Both the position numbers and the translations under genes were made by a program. A DNA stretch of 7,435 nucleotides from assembly GCA_011523725.1 (NCBI GenBank), contig WTGD01000366.1, forward strand, positions 1-7,435, in the 5' to 3' direction. The DNA is from Nitrospinota bacterium. GTDB taxonomy: Bacteria; UBA8248. Numbering within the stretch: the stretch's first letter is position 1; every line of letters begins with the position of its first letter. The notes beneath the pieces were generated by a model that was not told the origin of the DNA, did not search any database, and saw only the letters and a program-made list of their open reading frames with translations. This document shows positions 1 through 7,389 of the stretch, piece by piece.

Positions 1-2
1 TC

Positions 3-2216
3 GCGCAGGCGCAGCAAAACAGCGGCGCGCAAGCCCAAGCCCCGCCTGCGTCAACTTTGAAAAGCAACGAGAAACCTCAGTTCTCGAAAGAACGCGAAGC
101 GTCTATCTCCATCACGGCCGATGAGATACGAGAAGACCGAGAGCGGCAACGGATAATCGGCCGCGGGGCTGCAGACATCCGGTATTTAGACAAAAGGATC
201 CGTGCTGACCATATCGAGGTTCAAACATCCACGCGCGATGGCGTCGCCACCGGAAACATTGTTTTTCAGGCCGCGAACGACCGCATCGTAGCCAATCGTA
301 TCGAGTTCAATCTCGATACCGAACGGATGGTCGTGTTCAACGCGCGCGGCATCATCGGCACCACATATTATGTGACGGGACGAGTGATTCGGCGCTTGTC
401 AGAAGACCGATATGAAATTCAGGGAGGTACTTTCACAACTTGCGAAGGAGATCTCCCAGACTGGGCTTTCGGCTTCGAGCGGGCGACTTTCCAGGTCGAG
501 GGCTATGCCCAACTCGAAGCCCCCACCATGACGGTGAAGGGCGTGCCGGCGGCCTTTTTCCCCTGGGTCATGGTGCCGATAAAAACGAAAAGAGCCACCG
601 GCTTCCTGCTGCCGGGCATCGGCTCGAGCAGTCGAAGCGGTTTCCAGTTTTCCCCCTCATTTTTCTGGGCCATCAGCGATTCGACGGACGCTACCTTTGG
701 GGTCGATTATTTCACCAAGCGCGGCACCCGCTACAAAGGAGAGTATCGCTACACACCAAATCGGAATACCTCGGGACAGATAGCGGGTCGCTACCTGCAA
801 GACAAAATCGAGCGGTCAACCTTTTGGGACGCCAGAGGTTTCCATCGCACGAATTTCAAGGACATCGGCGCCAATCTGCACGCGGTGGTCGATTTGCAAA
901 AACGCCCGCCGAACGACCGCTCCCTTGAAGGCGATTTGCTGACGCGCACGCGGCAGGACACGGACACCCATGTCACTTTCACGCAAAACCTTCCCAAAAT
1001 TGCCGGACAGTTCCAAGTGGGAATGAGACGACGCGAAGGATTGGGTGAAAACGATGGACAATTGTATCAAAAAGCGCCCGAAATTATTCTGGACATCTAC
1101 AACAAACGTTTGGGGAAAAGCAATTTTTACTTTAATTTGGATTCTTCTTTCACCAATTTCAGAAAATCGGAGAACGAAAACACGCTCCGGCTGAGCCGCT
1201 TTCACGTCGAGCCATCTTTATCTTTTCGCCTGGAGACATTTCCCTGGCTTGGCCTGACACCCGAAGTCGGATTCCGCAGGACTCACTGGACGCATCAAAG
1301 AACAGAACCGGGGACAGGTTCAGATTTCGATGAGGCGCAATACGTGGAATCCGGCCTGTCGCGTGAAATGTGGTTTGCGAGGCTTCATGCGATTGGCCCC
1401 CGATACAGCAAAGTCTACCGAGGCGAACTCGGTCCCTTCCGGGATTTCAAGCACATCCTCTCATTCGAAACAACGTATCAATACAGCCCGAACAACGACG
1501 CATACGACAGAAGCCTGATTATCCCCCTGGACATGGTGGACACTCTTCAGCATGAGCATGCCGTCGAATACGCCATCGTGAACCGTGTGCTGACGAAACT
1601 GCCCATAAAAGAAGGGTTCCAGACAAGGCAGTTGTTCCGCTACCGAATCAGCCAGATTTATGATCTCGTCGAAGCGCGAAGAAATGAAGACCTGGACACG
1701 AAACCGAAACGTCCTTTGAGCGACATCACTTTCAGCCTCGAATCACAGCCCTTCTCCAAACTTCGCCTGCTGCAACAATTCAAATACAACCCCTATGACT
1801 TGGAAATCAGCGAACACTCCACGGGTGTCTTTCTCGACGGCGGGGAGAAATGGTTTCTCAATCTCGATCGAACCTGGACGCGCCAAAGAAACTATTACCC
1901 GGAAAGCGCGGAAAGCAGTTATCTGAATTTCGCAGGAGGGTTCTCCCTCAACGAGAATCTTTCTCTCGAATACTTTTCGCGTTTGAACAAAACCGAAAAG
2001 ACCACACTGGAACAAAGCATCACGGCGCGCTACCTCGATTGCTGCTGGGGCGTAGAGCTCACGTTCACCGACACCAAGGATAAAAGCGAGGTCTTCCTCG
2101 GCTTTAGTCTCATCGGTCTGCTCGAAGGCGAGAGGGCTCCGGGTTTCACGAGCAGACGAAATGGTTTGCGAGAAGGCGGATTTTGGGGAAGTCGTTCATG
2201 GGTGTCTTCTTTTTGA
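3..2216 (+). CDS. lptD: LPS-assembly outer-membrane protein LptD, 5' end missing
   Basis: LptD is the outer-membrane barrel that, with the lipoprotein LptE, receives LPS from the periplasmic Lpt bridge and inserts it in the outer leaflet. The reading frame is open to the left window edge, so the real start lies outside. The TTG at 57 is only the first possible start inside the window; residues are numbered from it. The 18 preceding codons are rich in Ala, Gln and Pro and contain AQAQ, as expected just after a signal peptide. Residues about 17-125 are the LptA/OstA-like jelly roll. The lipid-gate/plug region follows (PAAFFPW, ATGFLLPGIG, SSRSGFQFSP), then a long barrel rich in alternating aromatic residues. 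Cysteines occur only at 129 (FTTCEGD) and as the adjacent pair 662-663 (YLDCCWG), matching E. coli C173 and C724-C725. The protein ends in Phe, common for outer-membrane barrels. A 68-base gap with no evident terminator follows. Confidence 0.93.
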   Translation, partial: AQAQQNSGAQAQAPPASTLKSNEKPQFSKEREASISITADEIREDRERQRIIGRGAADIRYLDKRIRADHIEVQTSTRDGVATGNIVFQAANDRIVANRIEFNLDTERMVVFNARGIIGTTYYVTGRVIRRLSEDRYEIQGGTFTTCEGDLPDWAFGFERATFQVEGYAQLEAPTMTVKGVPAAFFPWVMVPIKTKRATGFLLPGIGSSSRSGFQFSPSFFWAISDSTDATFGVDYFTKRGTRYKGEYRYTPNRNTSGQIAGRYLQDKIERSTFWDARGFHRTNFKDIGANLHAVVDLQKRPPNDRSLEGDLLTRTRQDTDTHVTFTQNLPKIAGQFQVGMRRREGLGENDGQLYQKAPEIILDIYNKRLGKSNFYFNLDSSFTNFRKSENENTLRLSRFHVEPSLSFRLETFPWLGLTPEVGFRRTHWTHQRTEPGTGSDFDEAQYVESGLSREMWFARLHAIGPRYSKVYRGELGPFRDFKHILSFETTYQYSPNNDAYDRSLIIPLDMVDTLQHEHAVEYAIVNRVLTKLPIKEGFQTRQLFRYRISQIYDLVEARRNEDLDTKPKRPLSDITFSLESQPFSKLRLLQQFKYNPYDLEISEHSTGVFLDGGEKWFLNLDRTWTRQRNYYPESAESSYLNFAGGFSLNENLSLEYFSRLNKTEKTTLEQSITARYLDCCWGVELTFTDTKDKSEVFLGFSLIGLLEGERAPGFTSRRNGLREGGFWGSRSWVSSF

Positions 2217-2284
2217 GTAACATCGCGCGGCCTTTCTCTCGTTTTATGCGCAACCTGCTTTTTGATGAAGTGTGAGACAATTCA

Positions 2285-3610
2285 GTGAATATTTGCGTTA
2301 TTGGATGTGGATATGTCGGGTTGGTTACAGGGGCCGTATTCGCCGACTTGGGCAACGACGTCATCGGCGTGGATATCGACCAAAACCGCGTGGATACCCT
2401 AAACTCGGGCGGCTGCCCCATCCATGAACCCAGACTGCCCGAACTGCTGAAACACAACTTGAGAGAAGGCAGGCTCACCTTCACCACCTCCATACCCGAA
2501 GCCGTTTTGAAGAGCGAGATCATTTTTGTCTGCGTGGGTACGCCGCCCGTCGAGGATGGCGGAACGAACCTCTCGCAGGTGGAGGCAGCAGCGACAGGCA
2601 TCGCCCGCGCGCTGAACAGCTATAAGATCATCGTCAACAAAAGCACCGTACCCGTCGGCACGGGGGATTTCGTTCGAGAGGTCATCGAAAAAAATGGCGT
2701 CGCTTCGACGGATTTCGACGTGGTCTGCAATCCGGAATTCCTGCGCGAAGGGCAAGCGGTGCGGGACACGCTCCAGCCGGACCGCATCGTTATCGGCTCA
2801 GCATCGGAGAAAGCGGCGAAAATCGTCCAGCTTCTATACCAAGCCCTGAACGCACCTTGCATCATCACGGACACGCAAAGCGCCGAGTTGATAAAATATG
2901 CCTCGAACGCGTTTCTGGCGACAAAAATCAGTTTCATCAATGCAGTGGCGAATCTTTGCGAGAAAACGCAAGCGGATATTCGAGAGGTCGCCAAAGGGGT
3001 TGGCGCCGATTCGCGGATCGGCCCCGCCTTTCTCGGGGCGGGCCTGGGCTATGGCGGATCCTGCTTCCCAAAAGACATCGATGCCCTGTTGCAAGCCTCC
3101 CGAAAACTCGGTGCTGAGATATCGATTTTAGAAGCCGTAAGAGCGGAAAACGACAACCGAGTACCCCGGTTCGTCCAAAGAATTATCGATAGACTCGGTG
3201 CGACGAGCCGCTTGCCGCTCGAAGGAAAAACGATCGGCGTTTTGGGGCTATCGTTCAAGCCGGACACGGACGACATGCGCGAGGCCAAAAGCATCGAGAT
3301 TTGTCATGCGCTCCGAGAAGCAGGAGCCGAGCTGCGCGTATACGACCCCATCGCGACCGAAAACGCCAGGCGGATCATTGGAGATGAGGGTATAGAATAC
3401 TGCCAAAGCCCCTACGTAGCGGCGAAAGGTGCAAGCGGGATTGTTATCGTCACCGAGTGGCGCGACTTTATTCAATTGAATCTGAATCGCTTAAAAACAG
3501 AGATGGTGGAGCCGATTATATTCGACGGCCGAAACATCTACTCTCCTGAACAAGTAACAGATGCTGGCTTTGAATATTTCAGCATCGGGAAAACACCGGC
3601 CAAACCCTGA
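2285..3610 (+). CDS. ugd: UDP-glucose 6-dehydrogenase
   Basis: It oxidises UDP-glucose to UDP-glucuronate with two NAD+, in the cytoplasm. The 441-residue length is typical of the bacterial Ugd/TuaD type. The N-terminal Rossmann motif GCGYVG is at residues 7-12, with Asp30 at the end of the second strand as the expected NAD ribose ligand. NPEFLREG is at 149-156. ELIKYASN at 201-208 supplies the active-site Lys204 and Asn208. GGSCFPKD at 257-264 carries the catalytic Cys260 and Asp264. The C-terminal UDP-binding domain contains GLSFKPDTDD at 321-330. The start is GTG: the Rossmann motif begins immediately after it, leaving no room for a later start. The ribosome site is weak (GAG about 8 bases upstream). 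The 68 bases before it show no convincing promoter, so it may be read through from lptD. The related UDP-ManNAc and GDP-mannose dehydrogenases are less likely given the TuaD-like motifs, but substrate is inferred from family. Confidence 0.93.
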   Translation: MNICVIGCGYVGLVTGAVFADLGNDVIGVDIDQNRVDTLNSGGCPIHEPRLPELLKHNLREGRLTFTTSIPEAVLKSEIIFVCVGTPPVEDGGTNLSQVEAAATGIARALNSYKIIVNKSTVPVGTGDFVREVIEKNGVASTDFDVVCNPEFLREGQAVRDTLQPDRIVIGSASEKAAKIVQLLYQALNAPCIITDTQSAELIKYASNAFLATKISFINAVANLCEKTQADIREVAKGVGADSRIGPAFLGAGLGYGGSCFPKDIDALLQASRKLGAEISILEAVRAENDNRVPRFVQRIIDRLGATSRLPLEGKTIGVLGLSFKPDTDDMREAKSIEICHALREAGAELRVYDPIATENARRIIGDEGIEYCQSPYVAAKGASGIVIVTEWRDFIQLNLNRLKTEMVEPIIFDGRNIYSPEQVTDAGFEYFSIGKTPAKP

Positions 3611-3612
3611 CA

Positions 3613-4569
3613 ATGGAAAACTCTCGCGTCGTGGTGACGGGTGGAGCGGGCTTCATCGGCTCCCATTTGTGCGACCAACTCATCGCTCTGGGCAACGACG
3701 TCGTATGCGTCGACAATTTCCTTACCGGAAACCATTCCAACATCGCTCACCTCCTCGAAAACGGAGCATTGAATTTTATGCTCATCGATCACAACGTGAG
3801 CCAACACATCCACGTCGAGGGAAGCGTGGACGCCGTTTTTCATCTTGCAAGTCCGGCCAGCCCGAACGACTATTTGAAATTTCCCATCCAAACACTAAAG
3901 GTCGGCTCTCTCGGCACACATAACGCTCTGGGGCTTGCGAAGGAGAAAAAAGCGCGCTTTCTTCTGGCTTCCACTTCGGAGGTGTACGGCGACCCCCAGA
4001 TTCATCCGCAGCATGAGGAATACTGGGGCCACGTCAACCCCATCGGGCCGCGCGGCGTGTATGACGAAGCCAAGAGATTCTCAGAAGCCATGACCATGGC
4101 CTATCACCGAACGCATGGCCTCAACACGCACATCGCCCGCATCTTCAATACTTATGGTCCGAGAATGCGAATCGCGGATGGACGCGCGATACCCGCCTTT
4201 ATCTCGCAAGCCATTCGAAATAAACCAATCACCATCTTCGGCGATGGCAAGCAGACGAGAAGTTTTTGTTTCATCACCGATCTCATCGATGGCCTAATCA
4301 AACTGATGGACAGCGAAATTCATGAACCCGTCAACCTTGGAAATCCTTCCGAGATGACGATTCTCGACCTGGCGGAGAAAATCATCGCGCTCACTGGCAC
4401 GGATTCGAAAATTCAGCATGAGCCGCTGCCTGTTGACGATCCGAAAATTCGCCAACCGAACATCGCGAAAGCGAAAAAACATCTCGCGTGGGAGCCGGCG
4501 ATTTCTCTGGAGAAGGGCCTTTTGGCCACAATAGATGACTTCAGGAAACGATTAGACATCAACCCTTGA
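3613..4569 (+). CDS. uxs: UDP-glucuronate decarboxylase (UDP-xylose synthase), SDR family
   Basis: It converts UDP-glucuronate to UDP-xylose and CO2 using bound NAD+, so it takes the product of the gene upstream. The 318-residue protein is an extended short-chain dehydrogenase. The NAD motif GGAGFIGSH is at residues 10-18 and VDNFLTGN at 33-40. HLASPASP is at 77-84. The catalytic TSE triad is at 121-123 within STSEVYGDP. The YxxxK pair is Tyr150/Lys154 in GPRGVYDEAKR. RIFNTYGPRM at 176-185, GDGKQTRSF at 210-218 and LPVDDPKIRQP at 272-282 bind the nucleotide sugar in this family. The SPASP and GPR-VYDEAKR signatures separate UXS from the closely related UDP-glucose 4-epimerases and dTDP-glucose dehydratases. 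The ATG lies two bases after the ugd stop with no Shine-Dalgarno sequence at normal spacing, suggesting coupled translation. The exact product (UDP-xylose rather than a 4-keto intermediate) is a family-based inference. Confidence 0.9.
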   Translation: MENSRVVVTGGAGFIGSHLCDQLIALGNDVVCVDNFLTGNHSNIAHLLENGALNFMLIDHNVSQHIHVEGSVDAVFHLASPASPNDYLKFPIQTLKVGSLGTHNALGLAKEKKARFLLASTSEVYGDPQIHPQHEEYWGHVNPIGPRGVYDEAKRFSEAMTMAYHRTHGLNTHIARIFNTYGPRMRIADGRAIPAFISQAIRNKPITIFGDGKQTRSFCFITDLIDGLIKLMDSEIHEPVNLGNPSEMTILDLAEKIIALTGTDSKIQHEPLPVDDPKIRQPNIAKAKKHLAWEPAISLEKGLLATIDDFRKRLDINP

Positions 4570-4595
4570 AATTCAGCCCGTGGATCGGCTAGATT
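4566..4595 (+). promoter_or_regulatory. Possible sigma70-type promoter before gmhA
   Basis: TTGAAA (4566-4571, overlapping the uxs stop) and TAGATT (4590-4595) match the -35 and -10 consensus at 5 of 6 and 4 of 6 positions, with an 18-base spacer. Transcription would begin near 4602, just ahead of the hairpin at 4607-4626 and before the TTG start at 4659. Matches of this quality arise often by chance, and the sigma factor preferences of the host are unknown. Confidence 0.22.
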
Positions 4596-4626
4596 GCAGG
4601 GCACTGGGTGGATTCCCTGCTCCACC
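4596..4626 (+). other. Two mutually exclusive inverted repeats in the uxs-gmhA junction
   Basis: GCAGGG at 4596-4601 is the exact reverse complement of CCCTGC at 4615-4620 (13-base loop). GGTGGA at 4607-4612 is the exact reverse complement of TCCACC at 4621-4626 (8-base loop). The two stems interleave. No base separates 4620 from 4621, so both could hardly form together as a pseudoknot; they would be alternatives. The second stem includes the candidate GTG start at 4608. No T-run follows, so it is not an intrinsic terminator. Each stem is only six pairs and may be coincidental. Confidence 0.35.
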
Positions 4627-5264
4627 TCCCCTACCGCCCCACTACTCAGAGGCATCCTTTGGGATCATCGGCAAAGGAGTTCCTGGCCGAACGCGCCGTG
4701 AAATATGAATCGCTTGCCACGAGCGACTACTCCCGGCAGATAGACGATATCTGCAGCGTCATCGTCGAATGCCTGGTGTCCGAAAGGAAAATTATCGCCT
4801 TCGGCAACGGTGGAAGCGCAGCGCTCGCCATGCACTTTACGGGCGAACTCGTAGGCCGTTTTTTGGCTGATCGCGCTCCCCTGCCCGCTATCTGCCTCAG
4901 CGGCGACACGAGCGCCCTCACCGCCATCGGGAATGACTATGCATACGAAGAAATTTTCGCCCGCCAGATTCAGGCGCACGGACGAGCGGGAGACGTCGCC
5001 CTGGGTTTGAGCACCAGCGGTAAGTCAACCAATATCGTCTCCGCTCTCAATCGAGCCGATGCCCTCGGATTGCTTGGCGTCGCTATGACTGGCAGGGATG
5101 GAGGCCCCGCCTCTCACGCTGCGAAATATGCCGCGATAGTACCCTCGAATGACACAGATTTCATACAGGAAGCCCATGAAGCCGCTCTTCATTACATTTG
5201 CCACCGCATCGATGAAGTTTTCACCAGGGACTCGAAAGAGCGGAAAATCGCCCTCAATGGCTGA
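4608..5264 (+). CDS. gmhA: Sedoheptulose-7-phosphate isomerase (phosphoheptose isomerase)
   Basis: It isomerises sedoheptulose 7-phosphate to D-glycero-D-manno-heptose 7-phosphate, the first step toward ADP-heptose for the LPS inner core; cytoplasmic. It is a single SIS domain. Numbered from the GTG at 4608, FGNGGSAA at 65-72 and STSGKS at 135-140 are the sugar-phosphate loops. His76 and Glu80 (MHFTGELVGRF) match E. coli His61/Glu65. Asp184, Gln187 and His195 (DFIQEAHEAALH) match Asp169, Gln172 and His180. All the zinc and catalytic positions are therefore kept, favouring GmhA over the DnaA-binding SIS protein DiaA. The start is uncertain. GTG at 4608 gives 218 residues, but its first 17 (proline-rich) look unlike the family. 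TTG at 4659 has AGAGG six bases upstream and gives 201 residues, closer to the usual length. Its neighbours are nucleotide-sugar genes and lptD, which fits an LPS role. Confidence 0.9.
   Translation: MDSLLHLPYRPTTQRHPLGSSAKEFLAERAVKYESLATSDYSRQIDDICSVIVECLVSERKIIAFGNGGSAALAMHFTGELVGRFLADRAPLPAICLSGDTSALTAIGNDYAYEEIFARQIQAHGRAGDVALGLSTSGKSTNIVSALNRADALGLLGVAMTGRDGGPASHAAKYAAIVPSNDTDFIQEAHEAALHYICHRIDEVFTRDSKERKIALNG
4648..4652 (+). promoter_or_regulatory. Shine-Dalgarno AGAGG for alternative gmhA start
   Basis: AGAGG lies six bases before the TTG at 4659-4661, which is in frame with the SIS domain. The spacing and sequence are better than most ribosome sites in this window. It supports a gmhA start at 4659, which would make 4570-4658 an untranslated 89-base leader. 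The competing GTG at 4608 has CAGGG about seven bases upstream, so it cannot be excluded. Confidence 0.45.
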
Positions 5265-5290
5265 GTGGAAATAACGACGGGACGAGAGAC

Positions 5291-6085
5291 GTGGAAATTG
5301 GAATTCTAGGCAGCGGGAGCAGGGGAAACGCCGCTTTGGTTCGCTCGAACGGCGCGGCGTTTCTCGTCGATGCGGGCCTCAGCGCACGGCAAATTACAAA
5401 ACGCCTCGAAATCTACGGCATTCTTCCGCAGGAACTGATGGCCATCGTGCTAACGCATGAACACATCGATCACATCAGAAGTGCAGGCACTTTGGCGAGA
5501 AGGTGGAACCTGCCCATTTGGACGAACAAAGCCACATACACGGCGAGCCTGGAGACGATCGGTAAAACGCCAGAGTGGACGGAAATCGAAGTAGGGCTTC
5601 CCTTTCACATTGGCGGCATACGAGTAGAGCCCTTTAGTACGCCCCATGACGCGGCCGATCCATTCGGGATGATATTCAACGCTGAAGACGGACGGCGTGT
5701 CGGCTTCGCCACCGACATGGGATTCGTCACGAATCTGGCGCGCCAGCGGCTCCAGGGACTTCAAGGACTCGTCCTGGAATTCAATCATGACGTGGAAATG
5801 CTCATCAATGGCCCTTACCCATGGCCGATCAAACAGAGGATTCGAGGAAAACTCGGACACCTCAGCAACGAGGACGCAGCCAAGCTGCTCAAGAACATCG
5901 CAACGGCCGATTTCGAGTGGCTCATCTGCGCTCATATCTCACAAGAGAACAACGAGAACCAGCTTATTCTCGAAACGGCCCGGAAAGCGTTGAACGGCCA
6001 CGAACGGAGAAATCTCCTGAGCGCCTCTCAGGATGAGCCGACTCCTCTCGTGGGAGCCGGAGGAATAGCGGGGGAAATTTCTTGA
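5291..6085 (+). CDS. yycJ: MBL-fold metallohydrolase, YycJ/WalJ type
   Basis: This is a metallo-beta-lactamase-fold hydrolase of the YycJ/WalJ family. Characterised Bacillus relatives have been linked to 5' DNA exonuclease activity and mismatch repair; the substrate here is not shown by the sequence. The 264-residue length is normal. GSGSRGNAAL at residues 7-16 is the family N-terminus, followed by LVDAGLSARQ at 25-34. The metal motif HEHIDH is at 56-61. Further metal or active-site candidates are His119 (STPHDA), Asp142 (ATDMGF), His166 (EFNHD), His190 (GHLSNEDAA) and His215 (CAHISQEN). There is no signal peptide or membrane segment, so it is cytoplasmic. The GTG start is fixed by the family N-terminus beginning at once after it; GGGA lies about eight bases upstream. 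It starts 26 bases after gmhA and its stop overlaps the purB start, so it is probably cotranscribed with both. The last 20 residues or so are less family-like. Confidence 0.9.
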   Translation: MEIGILGSGSRGNAALVRSNGAAFLVDAGLSARQITKRLEIYGILPQELMAIVLTHEHIDHIRSAGTLARRWNLPIWTNKATYTASLETIGKTPEWTEIEVGLPFHIGGIRVEPFSTPHDAADPFGMIFNAEDGRRVGFATDMGFVTNLARQRLQGLQGLVLEFNHDVEMLINGPYPWPIKQRIRGKLGHLSNEDAAKLLKNIATADFEWLICAHISQENNENQLILETARKALNGHERRNLLSASQDEPTPLVGAGGIAGEIS

Positions 6086-7389
6086 TTCCGAGATACACAC
6101 GCTCCGAAATGGCGAAAATATGGGAAAAGCGGGAAAAACTGCAGCGCATGCTCGACGTGGAGATAGCTGTATGCGAGGAAATGTGCGCGCGAGGCGAAAT
6201 CCCCGAAAATGAGCTGGAAGAGATTAAATCCAAGGCAGCTTTCGACCCCGAACGAATCAAGGAAATCGAGCGCGTTACCAAGCACGACGTCATTGCCTTT
6301 CTCACGAACGTGGCGGAGCATGTAGGGCCATCCTCGCGCTATATCCACCTCGGCATGACGAGCAGCGACGTCCTCGACACCGGCCTCGCGCTTCAACTCA
6401 TATCCGCAGCAGACATTATCCTCAATGACATTCAGGAACTCAAAAAGACCCTGAAAAAACGTGCCCTGGAGCACAAACGCACCAATATATCGGGCCGAAC
6501 CCACGGGATGCACGCCGAGCCGACTACTTTGGGCCTCAAAATAGCCACCTGGTACACCGAGTTCGAGCGCGCATACGAGCGAATGCAACGCGCGCGGGAA
6601 ACCGTTCGCGTCGGCCAGATTTCAGGCGCCGTAGGCGCGTGTCCCCACATCCCGCCGGATGCCGAAGAGGCCATCTGCGCGCGCCTGGGACTCAAGGTGG
6701 ACCGTGTAAGCAACCAAATCATCCAGCGCGACCGCCATGCGGAGTATCACCTCGCGCTCGCTCTTGTGGCGGCGAGCATCTCTCGCGTGGCGACGGAGGT
6801 GCGCCATCTGCAAAGAAATGAAGTGGGCGAAGCGGAAGAGTTCTTCAGCAAGGGCCAGAAAGGAAGTTCCGCCATGCCCCACAAGAGAAACCCCGTGGTA
6901 TCGGAACAGCTTTGTGGCCTAGCCCGCGTGGTGCAGGGAAACGCCACTGCGGCCCTGCAAAATGTTCCCTTATGGCACGAACGCGATATATCCCACTCAT
7001 CCGTGGAGCGGATCATATTGCCGGACAGCACGATTCTCGTGGATTACATGCTGGTCAAACTCAACGACTTGATGAAGAACTGGGTCGTCTATCCCGACAA
7101 GATGCTGGAAAACCTCGCGCGCTCGAAGGGGTTGCTTCTCAGCGAACACGTCATGCTCGCCCTGATTCGCAAAACGGGCATCACACGTGAGGAAGCCTAC
7201 GCGCGCGTTCAGGCACCCGCCATGGAAACATGGGCCGAGGGAGGCGATTTTCAAGCGAAATTGGCGGCGGACCCCCAAGTGGGCGGCGTGTTGGGCGAAG
7301 AGGAACTCGCGCACTGTTTTGACATGGACGCCCACCTGAAAAATCTGGACCGGATTTTCGAACGCGTTTTCGGTCCCGATGATGAATGA
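6082..7389 (+). CDS. purB: Adenylosuccinate lyase
   Basis: It removes fumarate from SAICAR (giving AICAR) and from adenylosuccinate (giving AMP), so it acts twice in purine synthesis. The 435-residue protein belongs to the shorter Bacillus/Thermotoga type rather than the longer E. coli type. Expected residues are present: His68 (KHDV), His89 (YIHLGMTSSDV), His141 (GRTHGMHAEPTT), and the mobile signature loop GSSAMPHKRNP at 261-271, whose Ser262/Ser263 include the catalytic serine. QRDRHAEY at 215-222 and PLWHERDISHSS at 296-307 are also typical. The start is TTG, overlapping the upstream stop (TTGA). It is chosen because it yields IPRYTRSEM, the usual PurB N-terminus; the next in-frame ATG at 6109 would remove this. 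GGGGG sits seven bases upstream, while a perfect GGAGGA at 6059-6064 is 17 bases away, too far for normal use. The overlap implies coupling to the hydrolase gene. Confidence 0.95.
   Translation: MIPRYTRSEMAKIWEKREKLQRMLDVEIAVCEEMCARGEIPENELEEIKSKAAFDPERIKEIERVTKHDVIAFLTNVAEHVGPSSRYIHLGMTSSDVLDTGLALQLISAADIILNDIQELKKTLKKRALEHKRTNISGRTHGMHAEPTTLGLKIATWYTEFERAYERMQRARETVRVGQISGAVGACPHIPPDAEEAICARLGLKVDRVSNQIIQRDRHAEYHLALALVAASISRVATEVRHLQRNEVGEAEEFFSKGQKGSSAMPHKRNPVVSEQLCGLARVVQGNATAALQNVPLWHERDISHSSVERIILPDSTILVDYMLVKLNDLMKNWVVYPDKMLENLARSKGLLLSEHVMLALIRKTGITREEAYARVQAPAMETWAEGGDFQAKLAADPQVGGVLGEEELAHCFDMDAHLKNLDRIFERVFGPDDE

Noticed and set aside
57..59. TTG at 57 as the start of lptD
   Set aside because: The frame is open upstream to the window edge, with residues typical of the region after a signal peptide, and an outer-membrane protein needs a signal sequence. 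The gene starts outside the window.
440..928. Second + strand frame of 162 codons inside lptD
   Set aside because: The lptD frame carries the jelly-roll and barrel signatures over the same bases. This alternative is Arg/Pro/His-rich and shows no family pattern.
2127..2213. Tail of about 30 residues after the last obvious LptD barrel strand, as a novel extension
   Set aside because: E. coli LptD also has a tail of about two dozen residues after its equivalent strand, so the length is not unusual.
2217..2284. Intrinsic terminator or promoter between lptD and ugd
   Set aside because: Only short GCGC self-matches and scattered T-runs are present. There is no stable stem followed by T's and no paired -35/-10 boxes at proper spacing.
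2146..2601. Open frame of 151 codons on the - strand across the lptD-ugd junction
   Set aside because: It overlaps the conserved ugd Rossmann domain and the end of lptD, and its translation has no recognisable motif. It looks like a by-product of codon bias.
4596..4626. H-type pseudoknot from the two interleaved stems
   Set aside because: The 3' halves of the stems are directly adjacent, leaving no loop bases to cross a six-pair stem. Alternative hairpins are more realistic.
6028..6588. Open frame of 186 codons on the - strand inside yycJ and purB
   Set aside because: It is entirely antisense to conserved coding sequence, including the PurB active-site histidines, and has no domain signature.
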